A stretch of 64,000 bases of DNA from Thamnaconus septentrionalis (lineage: Eukaryota > Chordata > Actinopteri > Tetraodontiformes > Monacanthidae). Under the pieces are notes generated by a model. It was not told where the DNA came from. It made no database searches and saw only the letters and a program-made list of their open reading frames with translations. Positions 1-12,277 of this stretch are shown here, in pieces (within the stretch, counting starts at the first letter, position 1; each line of letters begins with the position of its first letter). The stretch covers positions 19,447,361-19,511,360 of the forward strand of contig CM020501.1 of NCBI GenBank assembly GCA_009823395.1. Reading direction: 5' to 3'. A program made the position numbers and the translations under genes.

Positions 1-175
<175 letters not shown>

Positions 176-476
176 GCTGAGACCACCCACCCACCCACCC
201 ACCCACCATCCATCCGCTTCTTTCACTCCTTCTCTGCTCTCGACCCCCCCCCCCAAACCCCTCTTTCTGTTTCCACCCAGGTCAGAGCAGAATTCTAAAC
301 ACTAAGTTCAGCACTTAACAAAGGTTCATAACACAGTTGTGCTTATTCTTCTTAGCTTTATAGTTTCGTGTGCATTCATTCATCATATCAGTCTGACGGT
401 TCCCGGGCCGCGTGTTCTGCAACACTGTTCAACACGTGCAAAATTTGACTCACTTGTCTGATTTGGCGTTGATTGA

Positions 477-482
477 AATAAA
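477..482 (+). terminator. Polyadenylation signal AATAAA of the tubulin gene
   Basis: A canonical AATAAA lies about 300 bp after the tubulin stop codon, followed by a short A run and then a T/GT-rich stretch. The spacing suits a short tubulin 3' UTR. Confidence 0.65.
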
Positions 483-1116
483 TTTGTTGGAAAAAAAAAA
501 AAATCTTTTTTGTTGTTTCGTTGTGTGTTTTGTAACTGTGGCAGAGTTGGTGCACTCATCGCAATGCCAGGGATAAAAGCTATTGCAGTATTAACGACGC
601 AGTATCTGATAAGACTGTCCTTCCAATGAAATCATTTATTTGGAATCATTTTAGGATAACTACAAACAGATATTGGAACATTACTGGTCGTAACCATATC
701 AATCTATTATAAAAAGACACTCAACCTGGCCCAACTCCAAATAACCAGGAAGTTGTCTCTGCAAATGTAAAGCATAGCAAGAAAAACAAATCCAGATTAA
801 GCTTATAATTTAATCAATATACCAGATGCTCTTATTATTAAACAAAATGACCATCAAAAGACCTCAAACAGAAAGACACTTAATATGCAGTTTTGGCGGA
901 GGCGGTCCATAAGAAAAAAAGAAAAAAAAAGAAGACGTCACATTTAAACAGAGTGTCACAACATGCAGGAAGTGCTGCGTCCCCTCCAAACGCTGACTGC
1001 ACACACTGCAGCTCTCTGAGCTCCTCTGGTCCACGACGGCTGCTGCTGACTCCGTCTGGCACCTTGGCTGAGTACTGGAACCATCCTGGAGCTACACATG
1101 GACACATCAGGACAGC
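483..1116. other. Intergenic region between tubb4 and dennd1c
   Basis: No coding potential is seen. The stretch is AT-rich near 600-870 and becomes richer in CTG/CAG-type sequence between 950 and 1100, just before the dennd1c start codon, where its 5' UTR and promoter must lie. No TATA box is evident. Confidence 0.5.
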
Positions 1117-4100
1117 ATGGGCTCCAGACTGAAGTGAGTCAACTGTGCCATTTTTTAAAAACATATTTTTTCTGGCAGCTTTCATCAACATCATCGCTCT
1201 GCCCGTCACCATGTCTGCTCTTGTGGTTTTTATTTTACTTCCTCTCGCACAGGCACAGGAAGTTTCCGTACAGCAACTCTGCTGCCCCTGATTTGACTGC
1301 AGTCTACTTCTACATTCTGCCTATCAGAACCTGTTCCTGTTCAAACAGATACTTGCTTACTTTTCCTTTCCCTTAAGATTCCTATTAGCTCTCCAGCGTT
1401 TTGAATTCGATCAGGTTTTCCGCTGAACCCGCTCAAACAGACACAGGATGTCGCGGAGAAAAACACCTGCCGCGTTACGACCAGACGGCAGTGTGTTTGT
1501 AGCATTTAGAAAGTCGATGTTCTCATTCACTGGTCAGCACAAATAGAGTCTCATCGGTCTCGTGACTCCGTTTCTCCTCAGACAAAACCCTGAGCGAACC
1601 TTCTACTGGTTCTTTGAAGCCACCTGCCCAGTAGCCGTTGACAAGGGTGAGTCATCCTGTCTTCCTGTCTCCTGTCCTGCTGCACAGCTCAGCAAAAGCA
1701 TTTTTCCAAAACAGTCCCATCTCAGGACTTAAATCACACCTGCCAGGAGCACAAAGTGTTTTTATTATGTTGGTTTTAAAGAATGGATGAGATGGATTTG
1801 GCAGAAAATTACTCAAATTATTCAAAATTTCTTTCTGTGGCCTGTCCACCAGTTCTTTCAAAACAATGCCCAATAAGAGTTTGTCTCCAAAAAACAGACA
1901 ACAGTCAGACCAGATAACAAACGTAAGATGAAATGATGACAGGCGCATGGTGATGAAAGTGTGCTGTTTTCTGCTCGTTTCCTGTCATGTGACCAGAAAA
2001 ACCACATGGTTTGCCAAGTTTAACAAACACGCACACTGTAGAGCCCCAACTGCATCTTTATTTCTGTATCACTTTGACCAAAGTGCTGAACAGAGCACAA
2101 CAGAATATAGAAGTAACACAAAACAGAAACGTGCTCAGTGCACCCAAGGCAACTGCAACAAAACACAACATGGCCAGTAGAGTCAAATCAAAAACATAAC
2201 AAAACAACTGAATAAAATACTGTATGTACAGCATTAGAAAATCAGAGGCGTCTGACAACTGATCTTAGTTTTGTTTCACACTCACATCAACTCTTTTTCT
2301 TTTTCTAAATCCATTTCAAATGTTTCTCAAATCTCTCGTCATAGACCCTGGAGTTTTGTTCCAGTTCCCAGAGGACTTTGGCGATGAGGTAAGCTCCGGG
2401 TGGCCCCAAAATAACTGTGGACATGGACGGTGTGGTAGAAGTTAAAAAAAAATACACTCGACTTAATAATGTGATTGTGAAGCCTCAGACAGGAAGTCAA
2501 AACCAATTGCCACAAGGCACGTTAGTGCTCGCATCTGGGCCGTGGGTCGTGGCTTCGTCTCTGTTGGAAGTGGAAATTTTTGGTCTGTCTTTCTTTCCCC
2601 ACCGTATCAGTAAGGCCAGTGTTCGTGTTTCATCCAAAGCGTCGAATCCGGCTAAACTTTCTCCGTGGTTTTGTATTGAGGGTAATATAAGATGTGGGTA
2701 GTTTGAGGCCATCAGTGACATCATATTTAGTCCATCCTCATAATACCTCAACAAAGTTTCAATAAGTCCACCAACAGCACTCTGTGAGCTTAAACTCTTA
2801 TCCAAACTGGTCCAATAATCTGCGCATTGTTGCAGATTGGTTAGAGAGACCATTGAATGAGAACGAAAAAAATTAATGCACTATTAAGTTATTAAATAAT
2901 TGAACATGTTGGTGCATGTATTTACATTTTAAATTGCAGATGATTCGGCAATTAAAGCTTTATATTCTCCTTCAGCCATCGTGGGTTTGCCGTGGTGGCA
3001 ACCAGATCTCAACTTTGAGCTGAGTCTTAGGGGTTCTCAGGGCTCATTCAATCACATGATGCATACATGTGAATTTCAGCATAAAGCCAGCTGGCCTTGG
3101 CATCGCAGACCGAGATTTGATTGGCTATTGCAACGGACTGAGGTCCGTTATCTTACAGCGGGCAAGCGCCTGCCATCTTGTTTCTGCTGGCCTAAGGCAG
3201 ATTTCATAGAACCCGACAATACATGCTAGCTGAAATATGATTGGATAAAAACTCTACCATAATATACGACTATGGAAGCAACGCAACCAAGTGGATATTA
3301 TATGATGTAAAAATTGCAGATTATGGAGAATAACTTTATTATCATATTTACAGGAAAATGTACTATTTTGAGTACTGTTTTGAGCCCTGACGGTCCACCA
3401 CCGATAAATTTAGAGTAGATTGAATATGACGTCACTGATGGCCTAGGCGAGAAATACACGTCCCGCCACTTTTGTTTAGTCATCTGTCCAAACCTGTGAT
3501 GGAGGCGAGTTCCCTTTCCAGATTTCTTTTTATTCATATGTGGACTATTTTCCAGATGTGGGAAGAAGACAATGAAGAAGTAAAAAAAAAAAAAAATTTT
3601 TTATCAAACATTCCACCTGGTGTCGCTGCCAACATGTCAACTCTACTGCAGCTCCTGTATTGTTGACCTTGAGCTAGTTTCTTTGTGGACCTAACACAAG
3701 TGTACTCACTCACTCTAGGAGTCTGTTCAAACGTTGCCCCGGTTTTGCTTCCCGTATGAAATACAAAGGTGAGTACTTGGATACATTTTTCAGGTACCTG
3801 TACTTTACTTGAGTATTTCTTTTTCTGAACTTTTTACTTTTACTTCCTACATTCGTACACAAATATCTGTACTTTCTACCCCTTACATCAGAAAAGCATG
3901 CTTGAGAGACACCAATTCTGTTCAAAGCAATTCACTCATCATTTATTATAGTGAAGTGGAGCTATTTGAACTCTGCTGTTGTGTAGTTGAATATAGATCT
4001 GGTAAGTATAAAAGTAGTTTAGAGTACCTCGGTTTTGCGGTCTCTGTTCAGTACGTTTTCAGTAGAACAGAGAAAAATAAAAATACAGAAAATAACATTG

Positions 4101-5635
4101 GTTGTTTGTGTAAACATCCAATAATGGCTCACTGGTCAGAACTATTTTATGACACTATATTAACAGTACTAAAGCTGTTCGAAATTATCTTTGCATTTTG
4201 CAAAATTATCAACTACTGTATTGTTTTAATTCTTTAATCAAACTGTTCTTTACTTAAGCACATTTCAGAATCTGTACTTTCTTACTCTTACTTGAGTAAA
4301 AGAGTTCAATCAGTTCTTTCACTAGTACCAGGATATTTTTTTCAACCAAGTATCTTGTGTCACCCTGCCGACCGGAGCTTTCCGGTTGCCTCCAACCTCT
4401 GACTGCTGTAATTTCTTTTAATTTTTTGTCCGCTCAGGACGAAAGGAGTGGCCGTGCAGCACTTTACCTTTGTTCTGACTGACCTGGAGGGGAGCCAGAG
4501 GTTTGGCTTCTGTCGCCTGGCCAACAGTTCAAACACCTGCCTCTGCATGCTCAGGTATGGCCGTCGTCATTTCATTTACTTGATTTATATATAACCTTGA
4601 CCGCCACGCGGTCTCACACAACGGTCATTTCAGTTACCTCCCGTGGTTTGAGGTGTTCTACAAACTTCTCAACAACCTGGCCGACTACCTCGCCAAAGGA
4701 CAGGTGAGAGACCTCCGTGAAAGCCAATTTGGTCAAAGGTTGGTCAAAGGTCAACCTGTTTGCTCTCTGTGCTCGACAGACCAAGGAGATGAAGCTGCTG
4801 CTGGCCGCCCTCTACAAGCAGTCGGTCCCGCCGGCGGCCGGATCGCTCACGTTGCAGATGGTAAGTCTCAGACAACCCCCACCTACCTGACCCAATGTCA
4901 CACACACACACACACACACACTTAAACCAGCGGACCTGACTTATCTTTAGCGTGTCGTTCTTCTTCTTTCTGAGGGAGAGCAGCTATTGGTCAGCACACA
5001 GGTGTCCCATCAAAGTGGACACCCTGAGGGAGGAGAGTCGGTGAGTCTCACCACTGGAAAGACTGGTGGTGTGGCGCAACGGAGGGTGCAGATTAATCCC
5101 TAACCCCAGCCGCCGGTGTCTCAACCTGACGTGTGGACTAAAAACAATCAAACAAACAAAACCAAACCTCTCAATTCACCCCTCTCAGTAACCCTCTTGT
5201 TTGCCAAGTGTGACACGTTTGCACTAACATATGTCATTTTCTTGGTCCTTTTGATTAGATAACGCAAGCAATAACAACAATAATAATAATCATAATTATA
5301 ATAAGCACTTTTCATTCCAAAATCTGGAAGTCACACTGGAGAGAACCAATCACTGAAAAAAGTGTAGAACATTCTTCAGGTGCAGAATTTTGGAATGAAG
5401 ACCTGCATTTTTGTCGAATAACCTGCAATGAGTGTGTGATGGCAAAACAACGTCAACAACAAAACCAAACCAAACAAGAAAACCCTTGTTCATGTTGTCG
5501 GTGCATCCTACTTCCAACAGATTCCATACTTTGTTGCCCCGGATCCCAGAAGTCTCCCTTCCATTCCTGAAAATGTAAGAAATCCACCCTCCCACATTTC
5601 CCATTTTTCATATAGGATAAATGCTGTGTAGTCAC

Positions 5636-5695
<60 letters not shown>

Positions 5696-6091
5696 CATAC
5701 AGAGAAACTTGACCGAGCTGATTGTGGCAGTGGATGTAGGCAACCTGCTCCAGCTCTACGCCAGCATGCTGTTTGAGAGGCGCATTCTCATTTTTGCCAG
5801 CAAGCTCAGCACCGTGAGTCACATTTACTCACTTCATTACTGTCCCTTAAAGGTCCATTGTGTAGAATTCGGCCAAGTTTTTGATTTTTATTTTGGTAAA
5901 AGCTAAATAAACTGCGTTTTGATGTAGTTCACTGGCAAGTTTGGGAGAGGGAGGATACGGAGTCCGCAAAATTAAATCTAAAATGGAACCACTTGATGTC
6001 CATGTTTCTTCTTAAATATCTCCAAATATTACACACTCAACCTTTAAAAACCAAGTGTTCATCACTATTTATTTAAATTATATAAATGTAT

Positions 6092-6122
<31 letters not shown>

Positions 6123-9100
6123 TTCATTCATTCATTCATTCATTTTTACACCTTGCAAACCTTTTTGGTGCTCAGCTGACATCCTGCGTGCACGCGTTCA
6201 GCGCCGTCCTGTATCCCATGTACTGGCAACACATTTTCATTCCCGTGCTGCCGCCACACCTGTTGGACTACACCTGGTGAGAGAAATCTTCCAATTCATC
6301 CTTGTCTTCCTATTTGTATGCATTATAGGAAAATCTTCCAACTTCCTTTCTGTCTAATCTGACTCACAGTGCACCCGCTGCTCGACTCTCAGGTCACCCA
6401 GCTGACTACTTTCCGACATAACTATAGATTTTCCCTCCTGAAAAAAAAAAATCTACCAATCAACCTGCATCTCTACACCAGCGTTTTCCAACCTTTTTTT
6501 TGAGGCACATCACATTTTTTTTTACATTGAAAAAATCCCATGGCACAACACCAACCAAAAATATTATAAAATGATACTTTTTAGCCTAATAATGACAATA
6601 TAGTCTAAATTTATTGATACTCACTAAGAATGATACTTGGGCAGTTTAGATACACACAAAGCTAATATCCTGTGAGGAATTGAGGGAAGAAACAGGATCA
6701 CATTCCTTTTAAAACAGTCACGTAACAACGGAATGTTATTATTTTTTTTGGATCAATCAAGTGAAATGATAATTAGATCATTTTTCATGGTAACTAGTGC
6801 GCCGCGGCACAGTGGTTGTAAAACACTGCTCTACACATCCGCCCACGTGTCCCAGCTGATCGCTCTACAAAGTGTAGTAAACAATCTGGAACTCGCTCAC
6901 TGTCTCAGTATCCATCTTGCTATCGTTCTGTCTGTTCTTTGATTACAGCGCTCCGATGCCTTACCTCATAGGGGTCCACACCAGCCTATCTGAGGTGAGC
7001 TACTAGTGGGAAACATGCTTATCCGGAGCCAAAAAGCAAAATGTTCTGTCTAAAAATATATATATATATTTTTTAATAAGAATACCATTTATTAAAATGG
7101 CATTAAGCAATGTTATTTGGGACATCTTACGATGGTATGTGTTACCGACCTGGTATTAGTCCCTTGCAGAGGACAGACAGAAGCCCCACCACCACTTTTC
7201 CCAGTTCGTCTTGCAGATTGGTGATTTTGTATTTTCGCCATCATTGGATCTGTTCATGTGAACCGAACTTTCAACCTGGTCAAACTGTGCGCTCTTTGAC
7301 AGAGGGTGAGGAGTCGTGGTCTGGAGGAAGTCGTGATTCTGAATGTAGATTCAAACACTTTGGAAAGCCCCTTTGATGACATCAAGAGGATACCTTCAGA
7401 TGTGGTATAAACCCTCTGCGCCTGTGTATTTCTGTTTTGTGTTATTTTGTGTGTCTCCCTCTCTCTCTCACACACACACACACTTCTCAGAACTTCTTGA
7501 TGGAAATGAGATCCGAGTAGCGTGAATTGCTCAAGTCATCAGAGGGATATTTCACCTTTAAACAGTTTTTTTAGAGAATATTTTAAAAGTGAAATATTCC
7601 TATAAGCTACATGGCCACCATGTCAATCTGTTGCAGCGGCTGCAAGGCTCAAGGCACATCGGGTTACCGATGTCACCACCAGGAAATTAACGCGAGTTCT
7701 TCTGGGTGTTCCTTGCTCCGACATTTTCTGTAAGGGTCGGACATCTGTTGGCCAACCCCAAATGAAACACTTGCAAAACATTGTCAGAAATGAGCTCTCG
7801 ACGCTTTTATTTGGTATCATTTCCCATGTTTGAATGTGTCCGTGTGGCAGCAGCGAACACGTGAACGTGTGCATAAAACTGTGTGCATGAATGTCTTCAG
7901 ATGGCTGGGCTGAAGGCGTGTTTGAAGCGTCAGGCGGTGTCTCCTGGCTGTGGAGTCTCCAGGGCCTTCCTCAAAGCTCAGGCTCTATTGTTTGGAGGCT
8001 ACAGGGACGCACTACAGGGCGACAGGGTAAGAGAAAAAAACAACAACTTCTCAAACAAAATAAATAAATAAATGAACATTCAATTTAATTGATTTAGGGG
8101 CTTTTCAAGTGAGTTGAAGGAATGTTTTTGTTGTTGTTGTTTAGATCAGTGTTTTTCAACCTTTTATGAGCCTCTGCACATTTTTTACTTGGAAAAAAAT
8201 CCCATAGCAGATGACCACCCAAAAACGAAAAATGACACTTTTTAGCCTAATAATGACAATATAGTCTGTTGATTTATTTATACTCACTCAGTGTGAAACC
8301 TGCACCTGTTTAGATGCACACAAAGCTGATATCCTGGGAGGAAAAGAGGCGCACATTCCTTTTAAAGTGCAGTCACTCCACAATGGAAAGTTATTATATA
8401 TATTTTTAGACTAATTAAGTGAGATTGGATCATTTTCACGGCACACCTGGGACTATCTCACGGTACACTAGTGTTCCGCAGCAAAGTGGTTGAAAAACAC
8501 TGATTTAGTTAGATACATTTATTTTACTATCATATCTTTCTAAGTTTTTTTTTTTTTTCCCAGGAGGGTGAAATGGGTTTCAGCGAGGAGCTGTTTCTAG
8601 ACCACAAGTCTCCCAGCATGAGGCAGTTCCTACAGAGTGCAGTGCATCTGCAGTTCTTCAAACAGGTGAGCTAAGTCGGTCTGCTGCCCACTACTGGAGA
8701 GTGCTTTGCTTAGCTGAAAGCAAGAACGTTTCTGGAATCCTGACGTTTTGTGAAACCGAGAGTGTCCGGATTCTGTGACGTTGGCATTTTTTTTTTTTTT
8801 TTAATAATAAAAAAATTAGCGGCACTTCTTTTACTTTCCCTTCCTTTTCTCCTTGTTTTTTTGTTTTTTTTTTAGTTTATCGATGGGCGCCTGGATATTC
8901 TCAACAAAGGCAACGAGCCAGACGACCTCTTTGAGGAAGAAATTCAAAACTGTGAAAAAATCGCAGGTGTGTTTCTGAGATTACGTCTGCGTAAAATATT
9001 CAAAGATTTCTAATTATATTGCTTTCACTCGTTTATTTTGTTTGTTTGGTTTTAATCTCCACTTACAGGAAGCAGCAAGTCTTATCAACAGTTAGTTGGT

Positions 9101-11943
9101 AATTTAAAGGTGAATACTCTTTTAGTTACACTTGTTTTTTTTGTTTTTTCCCACTAAACTCAAACACTCTTTACTAAACACAAGTGTTCCTCTCTGCGGC
9201 CTTGTCTTCTTTCTGGCAGAAAGGGGGAGGAGCTCTCATCCTGAACATGAGGACCAAGGCCAACCTGAAGGTGGGACTGAATCTGCTCATTCTTGTCGCC
9301 GTTACCGCAAACTGTCTGTCTGAGAAATGTTCCCAACTACACCACCCGCTCCCCCGCAACCCTACCCCCACTTCCACCTCCACCTCCTCCCTCAGGCTAA
9401 AGGAATCACCAAGTCGGGTTTGAAAAGCCTGCTGATGCACAAGGTGAGTGATGACTCGTCCACTATGAATGCCATGAATGCAAAGAACATTAACGCTGAG
9501 GATCGCTCCCCTGGTCGCGCAGGCCCACCATGAGGAGCGCAGCCTTCAGAGGGGAGGCTCCGTGTCTCACCGTCGCGCCCAATCCGACTGCCTGCAGAAC
9601 CGCCTGCCAATAATGCAGCACTTTGGAAAGGTGAGACGGCGACGGACGCAGCGCTTTTTACCGGGGCTTAAAACATTCCACAGGTTCCTGTTCCCCACAG
9701 CTGGATTGTAACTCATCTTGCTCCTTGTACTTTTTCCCTTTTTTTCCCCTTGCTGTCCCTTTTGCTTTGTTGCGCCACACGTCAGTCCCGTCCACGTCGG
9801 CCTGCTAACAAACAGAGGGCTGTGAGAGACGAGCGGGACATGCAGGACACTGATGAGCCGTGGAGCGGGTGAGAATCAGAGATGCACGGGAAGATTAAAA
9901 CTATCCATCCATCCATCCATCATCCATCCATCCATTAGTCCACTTTCTGATGCACTCAGGGTTGCGGTTGTTTGCAAAACTGCGACATCTAATGGTGAAA
10001 ATGTCTCACACGCAGCCTCTTTAAGCCGGCAGTTCGATTGGTTTGTCAACCGGTTGCTACGGTAACTACGCGACTGCATGAATCCGGTCAAACAGAGGCC
10101 TCGAGGTCGTAAAATGGCCTGAGGGTGGGCAGGGAAGCTGGGACATGTAGGCGGATGTGTAGAGAGGAAGACCCCAGCTGTCATTGGGTGAAGGCAGGGT
10201 GGCACCCTGGACAGGTTGCCAGTTCATCGCAGGGCCACATAGAAAGACACACAACCATTCACACTCACACACACAGCCACAGACAATTTAGAGTTCCCAA
10301 TTCGCCACACATGCATGGTTTGGACTGTGGGAGAAAGCACCTTGAAAAAAGCCACGCTGGCACAGGGAGAACATGCAAACTCCACACAGAAAGGCTCTGC
10401 GGCCAGAATCGAACCGGCAACCTTTTTGCTGTGAAGCGAAACAGGCGCTAAATTCTGCCGCACCGTATCGCCCAAATCTAAAATTAAAAATACAAGGCAA
10501 ACAAAAGAAAACGTACTCCTTTAGTTTAGTGTTTGCTTTGTATTTTTCCCCCCCTGATGCTTCAGGGCTGTATCCAGGCCTGACTCTGAGCTACACAAGG
10601 ACGAAGAAGAAGAGGAGGAGGAGGAGGATGCACTGCTGTGTGACTCGGAGGAGATGGACCTCCTCGGGGAGATCTTTGACACGCTCAGCTCCCAAAGCCC
10701 CCACGAACGAGGCCTTCTGTACGGTACACGCAGCCTGGACCTGTTTGGCTCAGACAGCCACGACTACATCATGAAGGTGAGCTGATCGCTGGCTGAGGAA
10801 AACACACCAGCACGATATGTCCAGGAGGCTCCGATGGCTTTTATATAGCTGTCGGCAAAAATATAGTGCATGTATGACTTTACTTTGTGCGTGTGTGGGT
10901 CTGTGTGTGCGCATGTATATGTCACTAGCCTGTCATGGTCAACTCCTAATGACTACAGTTCGTCACTGCTTTTAATTACTTCACTTTTGCTAAAGTGTGT
11001 GCGGAAAAAAAAAGCAACATTCTGGTGATCAGGGGACCAAAACTGTGAATTTGGCTGACTTGGAAGCTGTAAACAGAGGGCTAATATCCTGTTCCCGTGA
11101 GACCTAAAGATTTGTATTATCATTATTATTATTGTTATTATGAGAAGCAGTAGTAGTAGTAGTCATAGTAGTAGTAGTATTGGTTTATGCCAAATACAAT
11201 TGGAAATGTATGTATCTGGAAACAGGTGGAATATGCTGTCAAGCAGCTGATGTCCTCCTCCTTGGTGCACGCAGTAATCCCACCTGGCTTGCGCCAGTAT
11301 AGTATAGACGGGGCAAAGACACAGACCTGAGGTGTAGCGCAAAGCTGCCCCCAGAGGAAACAGGGGAAACAACAACAACACGGAGATATAGACACACACA
11401 CTCACACAGTGACATGTTGCATTCAACCTGTCGTCTTTCACAGCGCGGCCTCCCAGCCAATCCCAGCCAGGAGAGCCTGTCACTTTCCGGCAGCCTGCAC
11501 AGTTGGAACCTGGAAACCACAGAGGAGCTCTCGGACTTGGAGGAAGACTCGGACCAGCTATGCATGACTGGTCTGGACGACAGCGTGGCGGAGGAGAGGG
11601 AGAAGGAGGAGGAGGAAGAGGAGAGGATGGAGGGACTGTCACAGTTACAGGAAGACCGCCGAGAGGGGGTCACAGAGAAATGGGAGGGAACAGCGGAAGG
11701 AGAGGAGGAGGAGCAGAAGGTGGAGAAGGAGAAGAAGGAGGAGGAGGAAGAGGAGGAGCAGAAGGTGGAGAAGGAGAAGAAGGAGGAGGAGGAGAAGGAT
11801 GGCCCGAGTTTAGCGCAGGAGCCTGTGGAAGACGTGGCCGCGAAGGGTGAGATGGAAGATGGAGGGTTGAAGGGTGACGGAGGAATGACTGATGGGGACC
11901 CGGTGGATAAAGGAACAGAGGAGGAGGAAGAAGACATGGAGGA

Positions 11944-11974
<31 letters not shown>

Positions 11975-12277
11975 GAGGGGGTGGCAGACTCTTCAGACGC
12001 AGTGGCTGAACTGGCTGAGACGCCTCAGGTTGACCTGCCGAGGGCCGCCGACCCCCGGCGGGACGACTGGGGCGAGGACGTGATGGCTGCGAAGGCCACG
12101 CCCCCTAACACCCCCAGGGTGCTCTCGGCCGCGGCGCGCTTCCGGGCGCCACCGCCGGAGCCTCGGATCAAGACCTGGGAGATGGAACCGGTCGACCCCG
12201 GTGAGGTGGAGCGGCCGGACGAGGAGGTTCTGTCCCCAGTCAAGGTGTCGGAACTCAAGAAGAGATTCGAGGCTTGA
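1117..12277 (+). CDS. dennd1c: DENN domain-containing protein 1C (connecdenn 3), 22 coding exons
   Basis: The spliced product starts [19 protein letters not shown], matching the DENND1 family start (MGSR-KQNPE-TF). It runs through uDENN, cDENN and dDENN modules and ends in [10 protein letters not shown], close to the human DENND1C end (VADLKKCFEG). My model has 2553 coding bases (850 aa plus stop) with all 21 junctions in phase; human DENND1C is about 800 aa. DENND1 proteins are guanine-nucleotide exchange factors for RAB35 in clathrin-dependent endocytic recycling, and connecdenn 3 is reported to bind actin through its C-terminus. The last 277 residues come from one exon and are low complexity, rich in Glu. 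The start is chosen because it is the family start and is joined in phase to exon 2. Exon coordinates are given in the three following entries. Confidence 0.93.
3191..3310. repeat. Interspersed repeat, copy A (partner near 24714-24826)
   Basis: This about 115-bp stretch and the one at 24714-24826 share long near-identical blocks (for example GGCAGATTTCATA and TGATTGGATAA). They lie in introns of unrelated genes, so this is a dispersed element. Its family is not identified. Confidence 0.6.
3778..4340. repeat. hAT-like interspersed element (TACTTGAGTA type) in dennd1c intron 4
   Basis: The left end has CAGGTACCTGTACTTTACTT and the right end has the inverted TACTTGAGTAAAAG with ACTAGTACC. The element fills most of intron 4 and carries no convincing ORF. 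The hAT assignment is from general familiarity with fish repeats. Confidence 0.45.
5636..5690. repeat. (GT)n microsatellite
   Basis: About 27 uninterrupted GT units end about 12 bp before dennd1c exon 9 and so occupy the polypyrimidine/branch-point zone of that intron. Confidence 0.95.
5847..6047. mobile_element. TTAA-flanked MITE-like element in dennd1c intron 9
   Basis: A 201-bp unit is bounded by TTAA on both sides. Its ends are imperfect inverted repeats: AGGTCCATTGTGTAGAATTC on the left and the inverse of AATATTACACACTCAACCT on the right, about 16 of 22 positions matching. A second copy of the right end lies at 29054-29131, and decayed relatives occur near 12316-12760. TTAA target sites are typical of piggyBac-like transposons, but the superfamily is not proven. 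Confidence 0.6.
6086..6144. repeat. (ATTT)n/(ATTC)n tetranucleotide repeat
   Basis: ATTT units grade into ATTC units, located about 30 bp before dennd1c exon 10. Confidence 0.9.
6479..6828. mobile_element. Non-autonomous hAT transposon (MITE) with perfect 8-bp target duplication
   Basis: Ends are CAGCGTTTTCCAACC and GGTTGTAAAACACTG, imperfect inverted repeats of the Charlie/hAT type. The 8-bp direct repeat CTCTACAC flanks it exactly at 6471-6478 and 6829-6836. It has no transposase ORF and lies in dennd1c intron 10. Confidence 0.85.
8147..8502. mobile_element. Second copy of the same hAT MITE family
   Basis: It has perfect 15-bp inverted ends, CAGTGTTTTTCAACC and GGTTGAAAAACACTG. The internal sequence is clearly homologous to 6479-6828, sharing TTTTTAGCCTAATAATGACA. 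Flanks GTTTAGAT and ATTTAGTT fit a decayed 8-bp duplication. It lies in dennd1c intron 13. Confidence 0.85.
9069..12277 (+). other. dennd1c: dennd1c exons 16-22 (C-terminal tail with Glu-rich region)
   Basis: Exons: 9069-9109, 9220-9270, 9396-9443, 9523-9630, 9786-9868, 10566-10776, 11444-12277. LQRGGS...LPIMQHFGK and [13 protein letters not shown] match human DENND1C (LQRGGS...LPITQHFGK, LDLLSEILDSLS). In exon 22, residues about 620-755 are dominated by Glu and Lys and contain a direct repeat built on [16 protein letters not shown], coded by two near-identical purine-rich 48-bp units around 11708-11800. The product ends [10 protein letters not shown]. Confidence 0.88.
10165..10473. repeat. 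Common fish interspersed repeat in dennd1c intron 20
   Basis: It contains a recognisable string of motifs: CCAGCTGTCATTGGG, GCCAGTTCATCGCAGGGCCA, CAATTTAGAGTTCCCAATT and GGGAGAACATGCAAACTCCA. The same order is found at 49191-49532, and the beginning is found inverted at 40846-40966. It probably derives from a non-LTR element or a derivative; the family is not certain. An ATCC-rich run at 9904-9937 may be its left end, split by other sequence. Confidence 0.65.

Larger units (their letters stand above)
1117..5574 (+). other. dennd1c: dennd1c exons 1-8 (uDENN half)
   Basis: Exons: 1117-1133, 1582-1646, 2345-2388, 3719-3768, 4438-4554, 4634-4703, 4780-4860, 5521-5574. Landmarks are [10 protein letters not shown] (exon 3), [10 protein letters not shown] (exon 4), [20 protein letters not shown] (exon 5), [19 protein letters not shown] (exon 6) and [16 protein letters not shown] (exon 8), all signatures of the DENND1 N-terminal lobe. 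Every donor is GT and every acceptor AG. Confidence 0.88.
5703..8966 (+). other. dennd1c: dennd1c exons 9-15 (cDENN and dDENN core)
   Basis: Exons: 5703-5813, 6176-6276, 6949-6994, 7303-7404, 7901-8026, 8564-8665, 8876-8966. They encode [20 protein letters not shown], the [20 protein letters not shown] motif, [48 protein letters not shown] and [17 protein letters not shown]. This is the catalytic RAB-binding core shared by DENND1A/B/C. GVSR and FGGYRDA are particularly like DENND1C. Confidence 0.9.

Noticed and set aside
2058..2258. Minus-strand ORF with hydrophobic segments in dennd1c intron 2
   Set aside because: There is no family resemblance, splice context or codon bias; a chance ORF in AT-rich intron.
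4980..5042. Possible extra dennd1c exon between exons 7 and 8
   Set aside because: It has plausible splice-like ends, but its peptide ([16 protein letters not shown]) has no counterpart in DENND1 proteins, and exons 7 and 8 already join in phase with the family sequence.
5453..5906. Several ORFs made of CVCV or THTH repeats (also near 16000, 35700, 54100, 61300)
   Set aside because: They are translations of GT/CA/TA microsatellites.
11239..11937. Antisense ORF of 232 codons rich in serine
   Set aside because: It is the mirror of the Glu-rich dennd1c exon 22: GAG repeats read as CTC/TCC on the other strand.
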